NCBI GenBank assembly: GCA_045544615.1
Contig: JAZPZI010000013.1
Location: forward strand, 62,001 to 126,000
Origin: CAKSFT01 sp045544615
GTDB lineage: Bacteria > Bacillota > Clostridia > UBA1381
Direction: 5' to 3'
DNA length: 64,000 bases
Made by a program: the position numbers and the translations under genes. Shown in pieces: positions 43,237 through 51,591 of this stretch (the stretch's first letter is position 1; each line of letters starts with the position of its first letter). The notes under the pieces are model-generated. The model did not search any database. It saw nothing but the letters and a program-made list of their open reading frames with translations, and had not been told where the DNA came from.

Positions 43237-43266
43237 ATTATACCATCCCACCATCCGGCTTGTCAA
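43237..43266 (-). promoter_or_regulatory. Promoter of the small membrane-protein pair
   Basis: Minus strand perfect TTGACA (43261-43266) and perfect TATAAT (43237-43242) with an 18-base spacer. Confidence 0.82.
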
Positions 43267-43286
43267 CCATATGACGAAAATGAAAT

Positions 43287-43303
43287 AGAGGCGCTTAGCC
43301 TCT
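43287..43303 (-). terminator. Terminator overlapping the end of the 52-residue frame
   Basis: Stem AGAGGC / GCCTCT with a 5-base loop, then ATTTCATTTT on the minus strand. It includes the TAA at 43295-43297. Confidence 0.6.
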
Positions 43304-43453
43304 TTCCCCTTTATCCATTTTATCAAACATCTTCTTGTATGGTGCGAGCATTCCATCATTCATTGCATTTCCCATCTTCTCCAGCACCTTTTCATTACCA
43401 AGAAGAAAGCCTACAAAATACATTGTCAGATTATTTCTGGCTTTCCAAGCCAT
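43295..43453 (-). CDS. Putative 52-residue protein overlapping the end of the 771-residue gene
   Basis: An ATG at 43453 opens a 52-residue frame (MAWKARNNLTMYFVGFLLGN, EKVLEKMGNAMNDGMLAPYK, KMFDKMDKGERG). It overlaps the last 23 bases of the larger gene in another frame. Composition is protein-like and amphipathic, and the stop codon lies within a terminator hairpin, as at many real gene ends. No clear ribosome site is seen, so it would rely on translational coupling. No homologue is recognised. Confidence 0.45.
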   Translation of the reverse strand: MAWKARNNLTMYFVGFLLGNEKVLEKMGNAMNDGMLAPYKKMFDKMDKGERG

Positions 43454-45746
43454 ACAAAAAATATTCTTTGAGTATCTGGCTTTTGCCTTCTAAAAGCATC
43501 TCAAATTCATCATTTTCACCCGTTCTGATGCTTAGGGCAAGCTTAATGCGGTTTATATCCTCATCCATCAAACCCGAATAAATTCTATCAAGATAGGGTC
43601 TGTTCTCATCATTCATGCAACAATACATTCCAACACTTGTAAAGAGTGTAAGATAGAATATGATTGTCTTTTCCGAAACCTGCATGGCTTTTGCTATGTT
43701 ATATAGTTCAAATGCCCGGTCAAACAGATAATTTATCAACGCCTCAGAGCGCTTTTGCTTCCTTAGGTTGTCGACTATAAACCATCCATAATAATTCGAA
43801 ACCCATCTTAAAACTTCCTCGCAATCGTTTTCAATGCAGCTCTCACCTGCAATATATATGCTTTTATAAATCTGTTTTTCCAGGTCTTCTGTTATAACAT
43901 CACCCTTTTTAAGAATTTCTCTTAGCGTCATAATAATTTCTTTTTTCACCTGACCCGAGGTGATATTAACATCTTTTGAGATATCACCCAAAACAGATAT
44001 TACATAACCCAAACAGTTATCAGAAATACCATTTAAAATCAGTTGGTGCATAAAATACATAAGTTCATTGAGGAATTTATCATTTCTTGTAATATCCCTT
44101 TCAAACAACAAGTCAAGATAAATTTCAAAAAATTCTTTCTGTTTTAAAGCATTATCTTTATATGCCTCCGATATAATTTTGTTGAGTTGAGCAAGAATAC
44201 CGCCAAACGATTGAAAATTTTCCTTTTCTGCACATTCAAGAAGCGACCTAAATGTGAAATATTTCACCTTTTCGTATGAAATACTGCCATTATTTAACAT
44301 CTCTTCCACGCCCTCTAAGAGGTACAGCTTGTAATTATAATTGTTGCTTAATCCTTCAAATAGCAAAGCCGCCCTGAAATACAATAGTTTCTCATTTACT
44401 TCAGCATTGTCTTTAGTTGCTTCCCTGAACATTGTTTCTATCATATATTGTTTAAATGACAAATAATAAATATCACGGCTCAAAAGATGTTCGGCTTTGA
44501 AAATACGCTCGTAAAAGTCAATTCCCAGCAGAAAATCCTTTTCAAGAACAGCCTGAAACAATGTTCTGTAAAAATCTCTTATTTTTTCAAACTGTATATC
44601 TTTTCTCAACAGTGCTTTAGACATTGGTATAAATGTATTCTTATATGCTACATCAAAATATGCATTTTTAGTTTCCCCGGCATCGATACACTCAATCACT
44701 ATGTTAGTCAAAGCTCTTACATAACCATCAAAATAAACCCTTTCTTGAGAATCATTCAGACTCTGTAACACCGCCAACAGGTGGTCGAGTGTTCTTTTGA
44801 AATATACCGGGTTATCTGCCTCCATCATTTTCTTTGCAAGATAATAAATCATGCCATATAGCCTTGATTTATATGAGGCTATATCCTCACCATGGTTTGT
44901 GCGTATTGTCCAAACTATGTTTCTGCTATATCCAACCATATACCTGTCAAAGCGCTTTTCTTTTCCCGACTCCGCAGCAAGCGCAAGATTATCTGCATTA
45001 CTGCGGATTATCTTTTGAATCAGAGAGTCAGACTTTATATCACGGCAGAACCTTACAAGTTCAATGTCAAAATCCACGAAAAGCTCGAATATTTTGTTAT
45101 CATCCTCCGAATCATTGTCATTTTCAAAGAATAATTTGAAGCTTTCTCCTGTTTTTTCTATAACATTCTCAACTACGCAATATTCCTCTTTTAATACACT
45201 TTCCTCACAGGACTTTGCAATATCGGGAATTAGTTTTGCAAAACTTTCAGCATCGGATTTTTTGATGCTATCGTTCAAATCGGAAAACAGTTTATCAATA
45301 TATGTATTTGTCATCATTGACTTTACCGTTTCACATGCTGTAAACAGGATATTTATTATTGTATATATCGTAAAGATAATATAGAAAAGAGGGGCTAAAA
45401 CGCCTTTGTGAATAACAAGAATCATCACACCAAAGATAACAGAAATAACAATATTTATTATCTGTGCCTTCATAGGTTTCATCTGTTTTTCTTCAACATT
45501 TTTCAGAGTATATCTGTCTTTGAAAACCTGTCCCAAAAGCAGATAGCAGGTTATCCATACAGCAGCAAATGCCATAATCGACTGGAGCATAATATCCGAA
45601 ATCTCAATCAGTATCTGTGAATCCAGAAACGTCAACAAATCATTCAATGGGTATTTATAGTCCACGAATGTAAACAATAGCCCCAGCAAAATGACAAAAA
45701 CAATCATTGCATAATTCGAAACGGCTGTATCTTTTTCATTTCTCAT
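43431..45746 (-). CDS. Four-helix membrane protein with a large helical cytoplasmic domain, unknown
   Basis: The protein has 771 residues. Four membrane segments lie near 13-29, 53-72, 95-112 and 117-136. The remaining 630 residues are soluble, acidic and almost wholly helical, with no signature motif. The overall look (ESFAKLIPDIAKSCEES, VLKEEYCVVENVIEK, repeated paired helices) suggests a solenoid of helical repeats, possibly for protein binding at the membrane. I do not recognise the family. AAGGGAAAG precedes the start. It lies 67 bases after the DUF1846 gene, with a hairpin between them, and may be followed by the 52-residue frame. Confidence 0.85.
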   Translation of the reverse strand: MRNEKDTAVSNYAMIVFVILLGLLFTFVDYKYPLNDLLTFLDSQILIEISDIMLQSIMAFAAVWITCYLLLGQVFKDRYTLKNVEEKQMKPMKAQIINIVISVIFGVMILVIHKGVLAPLFYIIFTIYTIINILFTACETVKSMMTNTYIDKLFSDLNDSIKKSDAESFAKLIPDIAKSCEESVLKEEYCVVENVIEKTGESFKLFFENDNDSEDDNKIFELFVDFDIELVRFCRDIKSDSLIQKIIRSNADNLALAAESGKEKRFDRYMVGYSRNIVWTIRTNHGEDIASYKSRLYGMIYYLAKKMMEADNPVYFKRTLDHLLAVLQSLNDSQERVYFDGYVRALTNIVIECIDAGETKNAYFDVAYKNTFIPMSKALLRKDIQFEKIRDFYRTLFQAVLEKDFLLGIDFYERIFKAEHLLSRDIYYLSFKQYMIETMFREATKDNAEVNEKLLYFRAALLFEGLSNNYNYKLYLLEGVEEMLNNGSISYEKVKYFTFRSLLECAEKENFQSFGGILAQLNKIISEAYKDNALKQKEFFEIYLDLLFERDITRNDKFLNELMYFMHQLILNGISDNCLGYVISVLGDISKDVNITSGQVKKEIIMTLREILKKGDVITEDLEKQIYKSIYIAGESCIENDCEEVLRWVSNYYGWFIVDNLRKQKRSEALINYLFDRAFELYNIAKAMQVSEKTIIFYLTLFTSVGMYCCMNDENRPYLDRIYSGLMDEDINRIKLALSIRTGENDEFEMLLEGKSQILKEYFLYGLESQK

Positions 45747-45784
45747 ATAATCTACTTTCCCTTCCTAAAATATACCGAAAACCA

Positions 45785-45808
45785 AAAAGAGCAGACTCCT
45801 GCCCTTTT
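45785..45808 (-). terminator. Likely terminator of the DUF1846 gene
   Basis: Stem with one mismatch (minus strand AAAAGGGCAG / CTGCTCTTTT, four-base loop) followed by TGGTTTTCGG. It lies five bases after the stop codon at 45814. Confidence 0.6.
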
Positions 45809-45813
45809 TAATA

Positions 45814-47307
45814 CTATTTCTTTCTGTGATATAATCTCTTGTTTTCGTATCTTGCCTCACAACTGACATTTATTCCGAGTCTTCTTAAAATCATCTCGTC
45901 TTCTTCGCTAATAATTACCGAGAAGTGAGCATCACTTCCCTGAAGGTTTGAGAGCTGTTCCTTTGCAAGCTTTGAAATCGGGTCGGTGAGTGCCGAAACC
46001 GTCAGTGCCAATAATACCTCGTCTGTGTGAAGTCGTGGGTTTTTATGCTTCAGGTAATCGGTTTTTAGTTCACAAATCGGCTCGAGGATATCGGCAGAGA
46101 TGAGTTCTAATTCATCATCAATGCCGCCCAGAACCTTAAGTGCATTCAAAAGCAATGCCGACGCAGCACCCAAAGTTGTGGATGTCTTTCCTGTAACAAC
46201 CTGTCCGTCAGGCAAAACCATAGCCGCCGCAGGTGCACCTGTTGTCTCGGCTTTTATGAGTGACGCCGAAACTGCAGGGCAAATTTCGGATGTGATATCC
46301 GCCTGCTTCATCAAAAGCTCGAGTTTGCCGAGCTCTGTATCGTCATCTGCTTTTCCCTTTAATTTATTCACACCCGCCTTATAGTATCGGCGAAGGATTT
46401 CCATCTTTGATGCATCTCGGCACACCTCATCGTCAATTATGCAGTTTCCTGCCATATTAACGCCCATATCGGTCGGTGATGAGTATGGGCATCTGCCCTG
46501 GATTTCCTCAAATATCGCCGAGAGTACCGGGAATATTTCAACGTCACGGTTATAGTTTACTGCAATCTCGCCATACTTTTCGAGGTGGAACGGGTCAATC
46601 ATGTTAACATCATTCAAATCTGCTGTTGCCGCCTCATATGCAAGGTTTACAGGATGCTTCAGCGGAAGATTCCATATCGGGAATGTCTCAAACTTTGCAT
46701 AACCTGCGGTAATACCTCTTTTATGATCGTGATATAACTGCGAAAGGCAGGTTGCCATCTTACCGCTTCCAGGTCCGGGTGCGGTTAAGACTACGAGTGA
46801 ACGGCTTGTTTCAATATAATCATTTTTGCCAAGGCCGTCTTCGCTTACAATATGCTGAATATCAGACGGATAACCGGCAATAGGATAGTGTCTGTAACAT
46901 TTGATACCGAGTGAATTCAAGTGTTTCAAAAAGGCGTTTGCAGATGCCTGTCCGTCGTATCGGGTAAGGACAACACTACCTACATAGAGTCCCATTTCGC
47001 GGAAGGTATCGATCAGGCGAAGTACCTCGTCCTGGTATGCGATACCGATATCGCCTCGTATCTTATTCGCTTCTATATCATGGGCATTGATTGTGATAAC
47101 GATTTCCATATCATCCTTCAACTGCTGAAGCATTCTGATTTTACTGTCCGGCTCAAAACCCGGCAAAACTCTTGATGCATGATAGTCGTCAAAAAGCTTA
47201 CCGCCGAATTCGAGGTAGAGCTTACCGCCGAACTCCGCAATTCGTTTTCTTATCTGCTCCGATTGAGTTAAAAGATATTTTTCGTTATCAAACCCGATCC
47301 TTTTCAT
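45814..47307 (-). CDS. DUF1846 (UPF0371) family protein
   Basis: The protein has 497 residues from the ATG at 47307 (AAGGAGTG upstream; the frame from 47337 is rejected because the family begins at KRIGFDNEKYL). It matches the family along its length: EFGGKLFDDYHASRVLPGF, VITINAHDIEANKIRGD, TAPGPGSGKMATCLSQLYHDH with a phosphate-loop-like GPGSGK, and DMGVNMAGNCIIDDE. Structures of this family are known, but no reaction is firmly established; a nucleotide-binding role is likely. A TGATATACT extended -10 lies about 28 bases upstream without a clear -35. Confidence 0.95.
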   Translation of the reverse strand: MKRIGFDNEKYLLTQSEQIRKRIAEFGGKLYLEFGGKLFDDYHASRVLPGFEPDSKIRMLQQLKDDMEIVITINAHDIEANKIRGDIGIAYQDEVLRLIDTFREMGLYVGSVVLTRYDGQASANAFLKHLNSLGIKCYRHYPIAGYPSDIQHIVSEDGLGKNDYIETSRSLVVLTAPGPGSGKMATCLSQLYHDHKRGITAGYAKFETFPIWNLPLKHPVNLAYEAATADLNDVNMIDPFHLEKYGEIAVNYNRDVEIFPVLSAIFEEIQGRCPYSSPTDMGVNMAGNCIIDDEVCRDASKMEILRRYYKAGVNKLKGKADDDTELGKLELLMKQADITSEICPAVSASLIKAETTGAPAAAMVLPDGQVVTGKTSTTLGAASALLLNALKVLGGIDDELELISADILEPICELKTDYLKHKNPRLHTDEVLLALTVSALTDPISKLAKEQLSNLQGSDAHFSVIISEEDEMILRRLGINVSCEARYENKRLYHRKK

Positions 47308-47410
47308 TTTAAAAACACTCCTTTTAAAATCACTCACAGATTAGTATATCACATTTTTTGCCATAAGAAAAGATAAATTTTCAATTTTTTCAAAAAATAT
47401 ATAAAAATAA

Positions 47411-47432
47411 AGAGAACGGTCTCCCGTTCTCT
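47411..47432 (-). terminator. Terminator of the polymerase-YolD operon
   Basis: Stem AGAGAACGG / CCGTTCTCT with a 4-base loop, then TTTATTTTTAT on the minus strand. It overlaps the yolD stop codon. Confidence 0.85.
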
Positions 47433-47751
47433 AAACCTCCTCCGGTATTCCCTCACCCGATATATCTAAAATATCGTCAAGTGAAATCTCGGTTTTTACT
47501 ATCATAAGCTTTCTTGCTATGAAATCAATCCTTGATACCATGCCCTCTGTCAGAATATACTCACCCTCGCAGTAGTGCTCGACCTTAATCATATTCCCGC
47601 ATTTGATGCCAAGAACTTTTTTCGACAAGCACTCCATTTCATATTCCGAGAGCTCACGCTTGTTTACCTTCACTCTGCCCTTTTCAGCTATGAGGTCATA
47701 ATATCCTTTCAGTGCCGCAAAAGCTCCGAATTGTCCTGCCCGCTCACTCAC
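47431..47751 (-). CDS. YolD-like protein
   Basis: This 106-residue protein starts at a GTG (47751), seven to eight bases after AGGAGGT, which lies within the end of the polymerase gene; the two coding regions overlap by 8 bases. It opens with MSERAGQFGAFAALKGYYDL and continues with a small beta-barrel-like SH3/YolD core (VSRIDFIARKLMIVKTEISLDDI). YolD proteins are encoded next to Y-family polymerases in Firmicutes and are regarded as accessory, UmuD-like partners. The overlap and shared promoter support joint production. Confidence 0.9.
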   Translation of the reverse strand: MSERAGQFGAFAALKGYYDLIAEKGRVKVNKRELSEYEMECLSKKVLGIKCGNMIKVEHYCEGEYILTEGMVSRIDFIARKLMIVKTEISLDDILDISGEGIPEEV

Positions 47752-49003
47752 CGTTATGACCTCCTATCATTTTATTTCTCTTGGTCTGCGTCGCCTTATC
47801 CTGCAGACTCATTCCTCTCATAATGGCATTTTTCCCAAACTTCTTTTTTATTCCGATTATTGCCTCCTGGCGTTTCCTTTCCTTTTCGTCCGCCACATAA
47901 TCGGAAAACAAATCAATGTTTACATACTCCCGTACAATCAGATGATTTAGTCCTACTGTGATTTTCCTGATCGGTGAGTTTTTCTTTGTTGTCCTCATAT
48001 AATAATCAACAAAATACTCCATCAGCTTTTTCTCTGAACAGGTGTAATCATCAATCTTTAGTGTCCCTCCTGTTGCTTTTTCGCTATCCTTTGAATACCC
48101 GACACGGAGTGTTATTGAGTTGGTTACAAGATTTTTATCGACAAGGTCAAGTACCAAAACATCCACCATCTCTTTTACAATCAAAAGTGCATCGGAAAAG
48201 CTATAGTCCTCAAACAAAATCTGCGAATTGGAAAGCGAGTTCGACTTCGGCTTATAGTTGTGCACCTCGGCAATAGTACAGGGCTCGATGCCATTTGCGT
48301 GGTCAATCAGAAACTCGGCATTGACTCCAAACTCACGGTATAGCTTATCAGGGTTCATATGTGCAACACCATAGAGGTCATATACCCCGAACTTTTCAAG
48401 GCGTTTTGCAATCCCACGGCCGACATTCCATATATCAGTAATCGGTCTGTGGTGCCATATCACACGCCTGAACTCTGCCTCATCAAGATAACCTATAAAA
48501 TCATCGGCGTGCTTTGCGGTGACATCAAGTGCTACCTTTGCCAAAAACATATTTGTCCCGACTCCTGCCGTTGCACGGATTCCGGTTTCCTCATACACCG
48601 CATCAATCATCATCTTTGCCATTTCCCTCGGAGTCTTATTATAAAGTGAAAGATATGCCGTTACATCAAAAAAACATTCATCAACCGAATATACAAGTAT
48701 ATCTTCCTTTGCGACATACTTTAAGTATATTGAATAAATATTTGCCGAATACTCCATATACCGCTTCATTCTCGGCTTTGCAATTATGTAGTCAACATTA
48801 TCAGGTATCTCAAAAACTCTGCATCTGTTCTTTATCCCCAATGCTTTCATTGCAGGCGAAATCGCAAGGCATATCGCACCTCGTCCTCGGCTTCCATCGG
48901 CAACAACAAGGTTGGTTTTAAATGGGTCAAGCCCTCGCACAACACACTCACAGGAGGCATAAAAACTCTTTAAATCAATGCACAGATATGTTTTCTCGCT
49001 CAT
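47744..49003 (-). CDS. Y-family translesion DNA polymerase (UmuC/DinB type)
   Basis: The enzyme has 419 residues from the ATG at 49003, after AAGGAGGAAG; the frame from 49057 extends into the promoter and is rejected. It has the first catalytic Asp in CIDLKSFYASCE, the YSVDECFFDV motif with Asp-Glu in the palm, the helix-hairpin-helix NVGRGIAKRLEKFGV, and a little-finger domain ending near residue 390. It resembles the YolD-associated UvrX/YqjW group more than classic DinB. It copies past DNA lesions, usually with low fidelity. No LexA box was recognised at the promoter. Confidence 0.95.
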   Translation of the reverse strand: MSEKTYLCIDLKSFYASCECVVRGLDPFKTNLVVADGSRGRGAICLAISPAMKALGIKNRCRVFEIPDNVDYIIAKPRMKRYMEYSANIYSIYLKYVAKEDILVYSVDECFFDVTAYLSLYNKTPREMAKMMIDAVYEETGIRATAGVGTNMFLAKVALDVTAKHADDFIGYLDEAEFRRVIWHHRPITDIWNVGRGIAKRLEKFGVYDLYGVAHMNPDKLYREFGVNAEFLIDHANGIEPCTIAEVHNYKPKSNSLSNSQILFEDYSFSDALLIVKEMVDVLVLDLVDKNLVTNSITLRVGYSKDSEKATGGTLKIDDYTCSEKKLMEYFVDYYMRTTKKNSPIRKITVGLNHLIVREYVNIDLFSDYVADEKERKRQEAIIGIKKKFGKNAIMRGMSLQDKATQTKRNKMIGGHNGE

Positions 49004-49045
49004 TTTTATCTTCCTCCTTGTTTTTTTTTGCATTATGCTACTTTT

Positions 49046-49074
49046 ATTATACAACACTTCGCATAAAAAAGCAA
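49046..49074 (-). promoter_or_regulatory. Promoter of the Y-family polymerase operon
   Basis: Minus strand TTGCTT (49069-49074), a 17-base spacer, perfect TATAAT (49046-49051). Confidence 0.7.
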
Positions 49075-49077
49075 GAA

Positions 49078-49103
49078 AAAAGCCGTAAAAATTTACGGCT
49101 TTT
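49078..49103 (-). terminator. Terminator after the LUD-domain gene
   Basis: Stem AAAAGCCGTAAA / TTTACGGCTTTT with loop AA, then TTC and more T on the minus strand. It lies 6 bases after the stop at 49109. Confidence 0.88.
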
Positions 49104-49108
49104 ATAAA

Positions 49109-49753
49109 TCAATATCCGAGTTCTTCGCCAACAAGAACAACTGTTACTCTCTCTTTATCTCTCTGGCTTGCCATTACAACATAACTACGGCAAATTCTGT
49201 CCGGGCTTTCACAGCCTGCACAAAAATCGGAATCGCCATTCACAATACTCACACACTTACCGTTTTCACGGCAAAATGTTTCTTTACTAAGTCTTTTACA
49301 GTTAAGCGGTGCGGCGATTTCCTTAACACGCTTTGCAGCCGCCAAAACATCGGGTACAATCTTATTTACGCCCGCAACAACTATAACCTTTTTAGGTCCG
49401 AAAAGCATTGGTGCAACACGGTTTGAAAAGCCGTCAACATTATAAAGTTCACCCTTTTCGGTCAGGGCATTTGTGCTTGTCAAAAACACATCAGCCGAGA
49501 AAGTCTTTGCATAAATCTCTTCTGTTTCTGCCGCATCCTTTGCCTTTGAGCGATCAAGATAGTTATATTTGCCGCATGATAAAAGCTCCGGAATCCCACA
49601 TTCTTTTAAGGTTACAGAACCGCCGTGCGAGACTGTATCGCCCTCTTTTAACAGGCTCTCAACAATCGACTTTGCCTCGGCTCTGTCCTTTGCAAAAAGA
49701 GCGGTCATTCCGTTCTTCTCTAATGCCGACATTACATTTTCATAATTTCCCAT
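49109..49753 (-). CDS. LUD-domain (DUF162, LutC-like) protein
   Basis: The protein has 214 residues from the ATG at 49753, six bases after GAGGTG; the GTG at 49762 lies inside that site. It has DTVSHGGSVTLKECGIPELL near residues 40-60 and DVFLTSTNALTEKGELYNVDG in the centre, both typical of the LUD family related to lactate utilisation proteins. The end has a Cys cluster (FCRENGKC, DFCAGCESPDRIC), suggesting a metal site. Physiological role is uncertain. The ribosome site overlaps the stop of the AEC transporter gene, so both are one operon. Confidence 0.92.
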   Translation of the reverse strand: MGNYENVMSALEKNGMTALFAKDRAEAKSIVESLLKEGDTVSHGGSVTLKECGIPELLSCGKYNYLDRSKAKDAAETEEIYAKTFSADVFLTSTNALTEKGELYNVDGFSNRVAPMLFGPKKVIVVAGVNKIVPDVLAAAKRVKEIAAPLNCKRLSKETFCRENGKCVSIVNGDSDFCAGCESPDRICRSYVVMASQRDKERVTVVLVGEELGY

Positions 49754-49758
49754 AGCTA

Positions 49759-50727
49759 TCACCTCATTAAAAATTCAATAAATACAAGATACATAATCGG
49801 CAGGGTTATAACCGACAAGGTGTGTGAAATCATCGCCATTGATGCGCCGGTTTTTGTATCTCCGCCGTATGCTGCAGGAAATACTATTGTATTTAACCCA
49901 AGTGGTGCGGCAAAGGCAAAGAGAGCCATCGTCATTATTTCCTTGCCTGCGCCAATATACTTTAACAATAAAAGCATCATGCCCGGAATCACAAACAGTC
50001 TCAGGAAAGTTGCAAGATAAATTCTCTTTTTGGTCAGAAGCTTTTTGAAATCATATCCGCCAACTATAAAGCCTGTAAGTATCATTGCAACAGGACCCAT
50101 GCACGCCTTTGCACTCGATACCGTCTCAACGAAAAATTCGGGCATAAAATCTTTTGCATTCAAAAGTCCTAAAACCATACCCAATAACAGCGATATGAAA
50201 ATCGGATTCATAAGGTTTTTCAAGACACTTCCCGTCCTCTTTCCCTTTGGAATCAGTATATACATTCCCCAGGTGTAGACCAGGGCGTTAAGTGGCATTG
50301 TAAATAAGAGATACTTAAATAACCCTGCATCGCCCAGAACACCTAAAACAACGGCATTGCCCATAAACCCGAAGTTTCCGAATGTCAGAGCATATTTATA
50401 TATGCTTCTTTGATAATCACAGTCTAACCCCGACTCGGGCTTTTCCTTCGAAAACGGCTTTGAAAGCGGTATCGCAATCAACATTGCGATGGTGACAAGA
50501 ACTGCAGAATAGACTATATTCATATAGTTTGCCGACAAATTCTCAATATTGCAATTCGTCATAAAGTTACTGATAACGAGTGCCGGCACTAATACGTAGT
50601 TCTCAAGCTTTGATAAGACCGTTCCGGCATCATCGGGCAACAATTTTGCCTTTTTTAATATATACCCAATCGTGATAAACATAAACATTACGAGCATCTG
50701 TGTTAGTGTTGATAAAAAAACTTGCAT
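49759..50727 (-). CDS. AEC-family (auxin efflux carrier-like) transporter
   Basis: This 322-residue membrane protein has ten predicted segments in two halves separated by a central loop (RTGSVLKNLMNPIFISLLLGM). GYILKKAKLLPDDAGTVLSKLENYVLVPALV near the start and PLGLNTIVFPAAYGGD near the end are typical of the family. Members export or import small organic anions such as malate or malonate; the substrate here is unknown. The second ATG (50727) is preferred because AGGAGG directly precedes the first (50733). It is the first gene of an operon with the LUD protein, which may link it to lactate or another acid. Confidence 0.93.
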   Translation of the reverse strand: MQVFLSTLTQMLVMFMFITIGYILKKAKLLPDDAGTVLSKLENYVLVPALVISNFMTNCNIENLSANYMNIVYSAVLVTIAMLIAIPLSKPFSKEKPESGLDCDYQRSIYKYALTFGNFGFMGNAVVLGVLGDAGLFKYLLFTMPLNALVYTWGMYILIPKGKRTGSVLKNLMNPIFISLLLGMVLGLLNAKDFMPEFFVETVSSAKACMGPVAMILTGFIVGGYDFKKLLTKKRIYLATFLRLFVIPGMMLLLLKYIGAGKEIMTMALFAFAAPLGLNTIVFPAAYGGDTKTGASMAMISHTLSVITLPIMYLVFIEFLMR

Positions 50728-50753
50728 ATTCATCCTCCTGTTCCTTAGTTTAA

Positions 50754-50782
50754 ATTATATACATAATCTCCTGTCTTTTCAA
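50754..50782 (-). promoter_or_regulatory. Promoter of the AEC-LUD operon
   Basis: Minus strand TTGAAA (50777-50782), a 17-base spacer, TATAAT (50754-50759). Confidence 0.8.
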
Positions 50783-50877
50783 GTAAAATCTACCCATTTC
50801 GTAATTTTTAACGATTAAAAAGTCGCCACCAAAACACCCTTTATTGAATTATGACAAATACGGTTTTTAAAAAAGTA

Positions 50878-50906
50878 TTGATTTTTTTTAAAATCAGCGG
50901 TATAAT
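50878..50906 (+). promoter_or_regulatory. Promoter of the lipoprotein gene at 50939
   Basis: TTGATT (50878-50883), a 17-base spacer, TATAAT (50901-50906). Confidence 0.8.
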
Positions 50907-50938
50907 TTGAATTAAATAAAAAGGAGTGAATTATTATA

Positions 50939-51556
50939 ATGAAAACTTTTAAAAAAGCAATGAGTACACTTTTGGCGTTTGCCATGACAATATCACTTTT
51001 TGGATGTGGTGGCCCTGAAAACGATGCAAAAAGCACAGTCAACAAAATGTTTGAAGCATTCGAGTCACTGGAGCTTGATAAGGCAGAAGAATACATCAAC
51101 ATTGACGATATTAAAATCACTGACGACGACTCTGTTACCGGAAATGTCAGAATGTATATGCAAACACTTTTTGACAGGCTTTCTCACAAGATTGTATCAA
51201 CCGAATTTGTTGACGAGAACACCGTAAAGGTTAAAACAAGCATTACATCCATCGATATGGAGCCTGTAATGGTCAACTTCTTCGCAAAGGCATTGGAATA
51301 CGCATTTTCAACATCACTCTCGGAAGAAAAGCCGAGCGAAGAAGCCTTTGAGGCAACAATGGTTCAGTTCTTTGTTGAGAGTGCCACAGGCGAAGATTTA
51401 AAAACTGTAACAAGTGAAGTTGAAATCGTAGTTGAAAATGTTGATGGAACATGGATGGTTCAGGCTGACGAGGCTCTTACCAATGCAATGTTTGGAAACA
51501 TCAAGCCGGCGCTTACAAAAATTGAAAGCACTATGAATGGAACAACCGCAGAATAA
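50939..51556 (+). CDS. Lipoprotein, DUF5105/DUF4878-like
   Basis: This 205-residue protein has a signal peptide and a lipobox ending SLFGCGG, so Cys23 is the lipid anchor. The mature part begins with DAKSTVNKMFEAFESLELDKAEEYIN, a helical start typical of NTF2-like lipoproteins (DUF4878/DUF5105), and ends with strands VEIVVENVDGTWMVQADEALTNAMFG. Function is unknown; such proteins sit outside the membrane. AGGAGTG lies 11 bases before the ATG. It is monocistronic, with promoter and terminator both visible. Confidence 0.9.
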   Translation: MKTFKKAMSTLLAFAMTISLFGCGGPENDAKSTVNKMFEAFESLELDKAEEYINIDDIKITDDDSVTGNVRMYMQTLFDRLSHKIVSTEFVDENTVKVKTSITSIDMEPVMVNFFAKALEYAFSTSLSEEKPSEEAFEATMVQFFVESATGEDLKTVTSEVEIVVENVDGTWMVQADEALTNAMFGNIKPALTKIESTMNGTTAE

Positions 51557-51560
51557 AAGC

Positions 51561-51588
51561 AAAAACCGTATCGAAAGATACGGTTTTT
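51561..51588. terminator. Bidirectional terminator with GAAA tetraloop
   Basis: Stem AAAAACCGTATC / GATACGGTTTTT with a GAAA loop, between two convergent genes. T runs exist on both strands. Confidence 0.92.
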
Positions 51589-51591
51589 ATT

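Noticed and set aside
50815..51120. 101-residue open frame antisense to the lipoprotein start
   Set aside because: It overlaps the promoter and signal peptide of the clear lipoprotein gene, with no ribosome site of its own.
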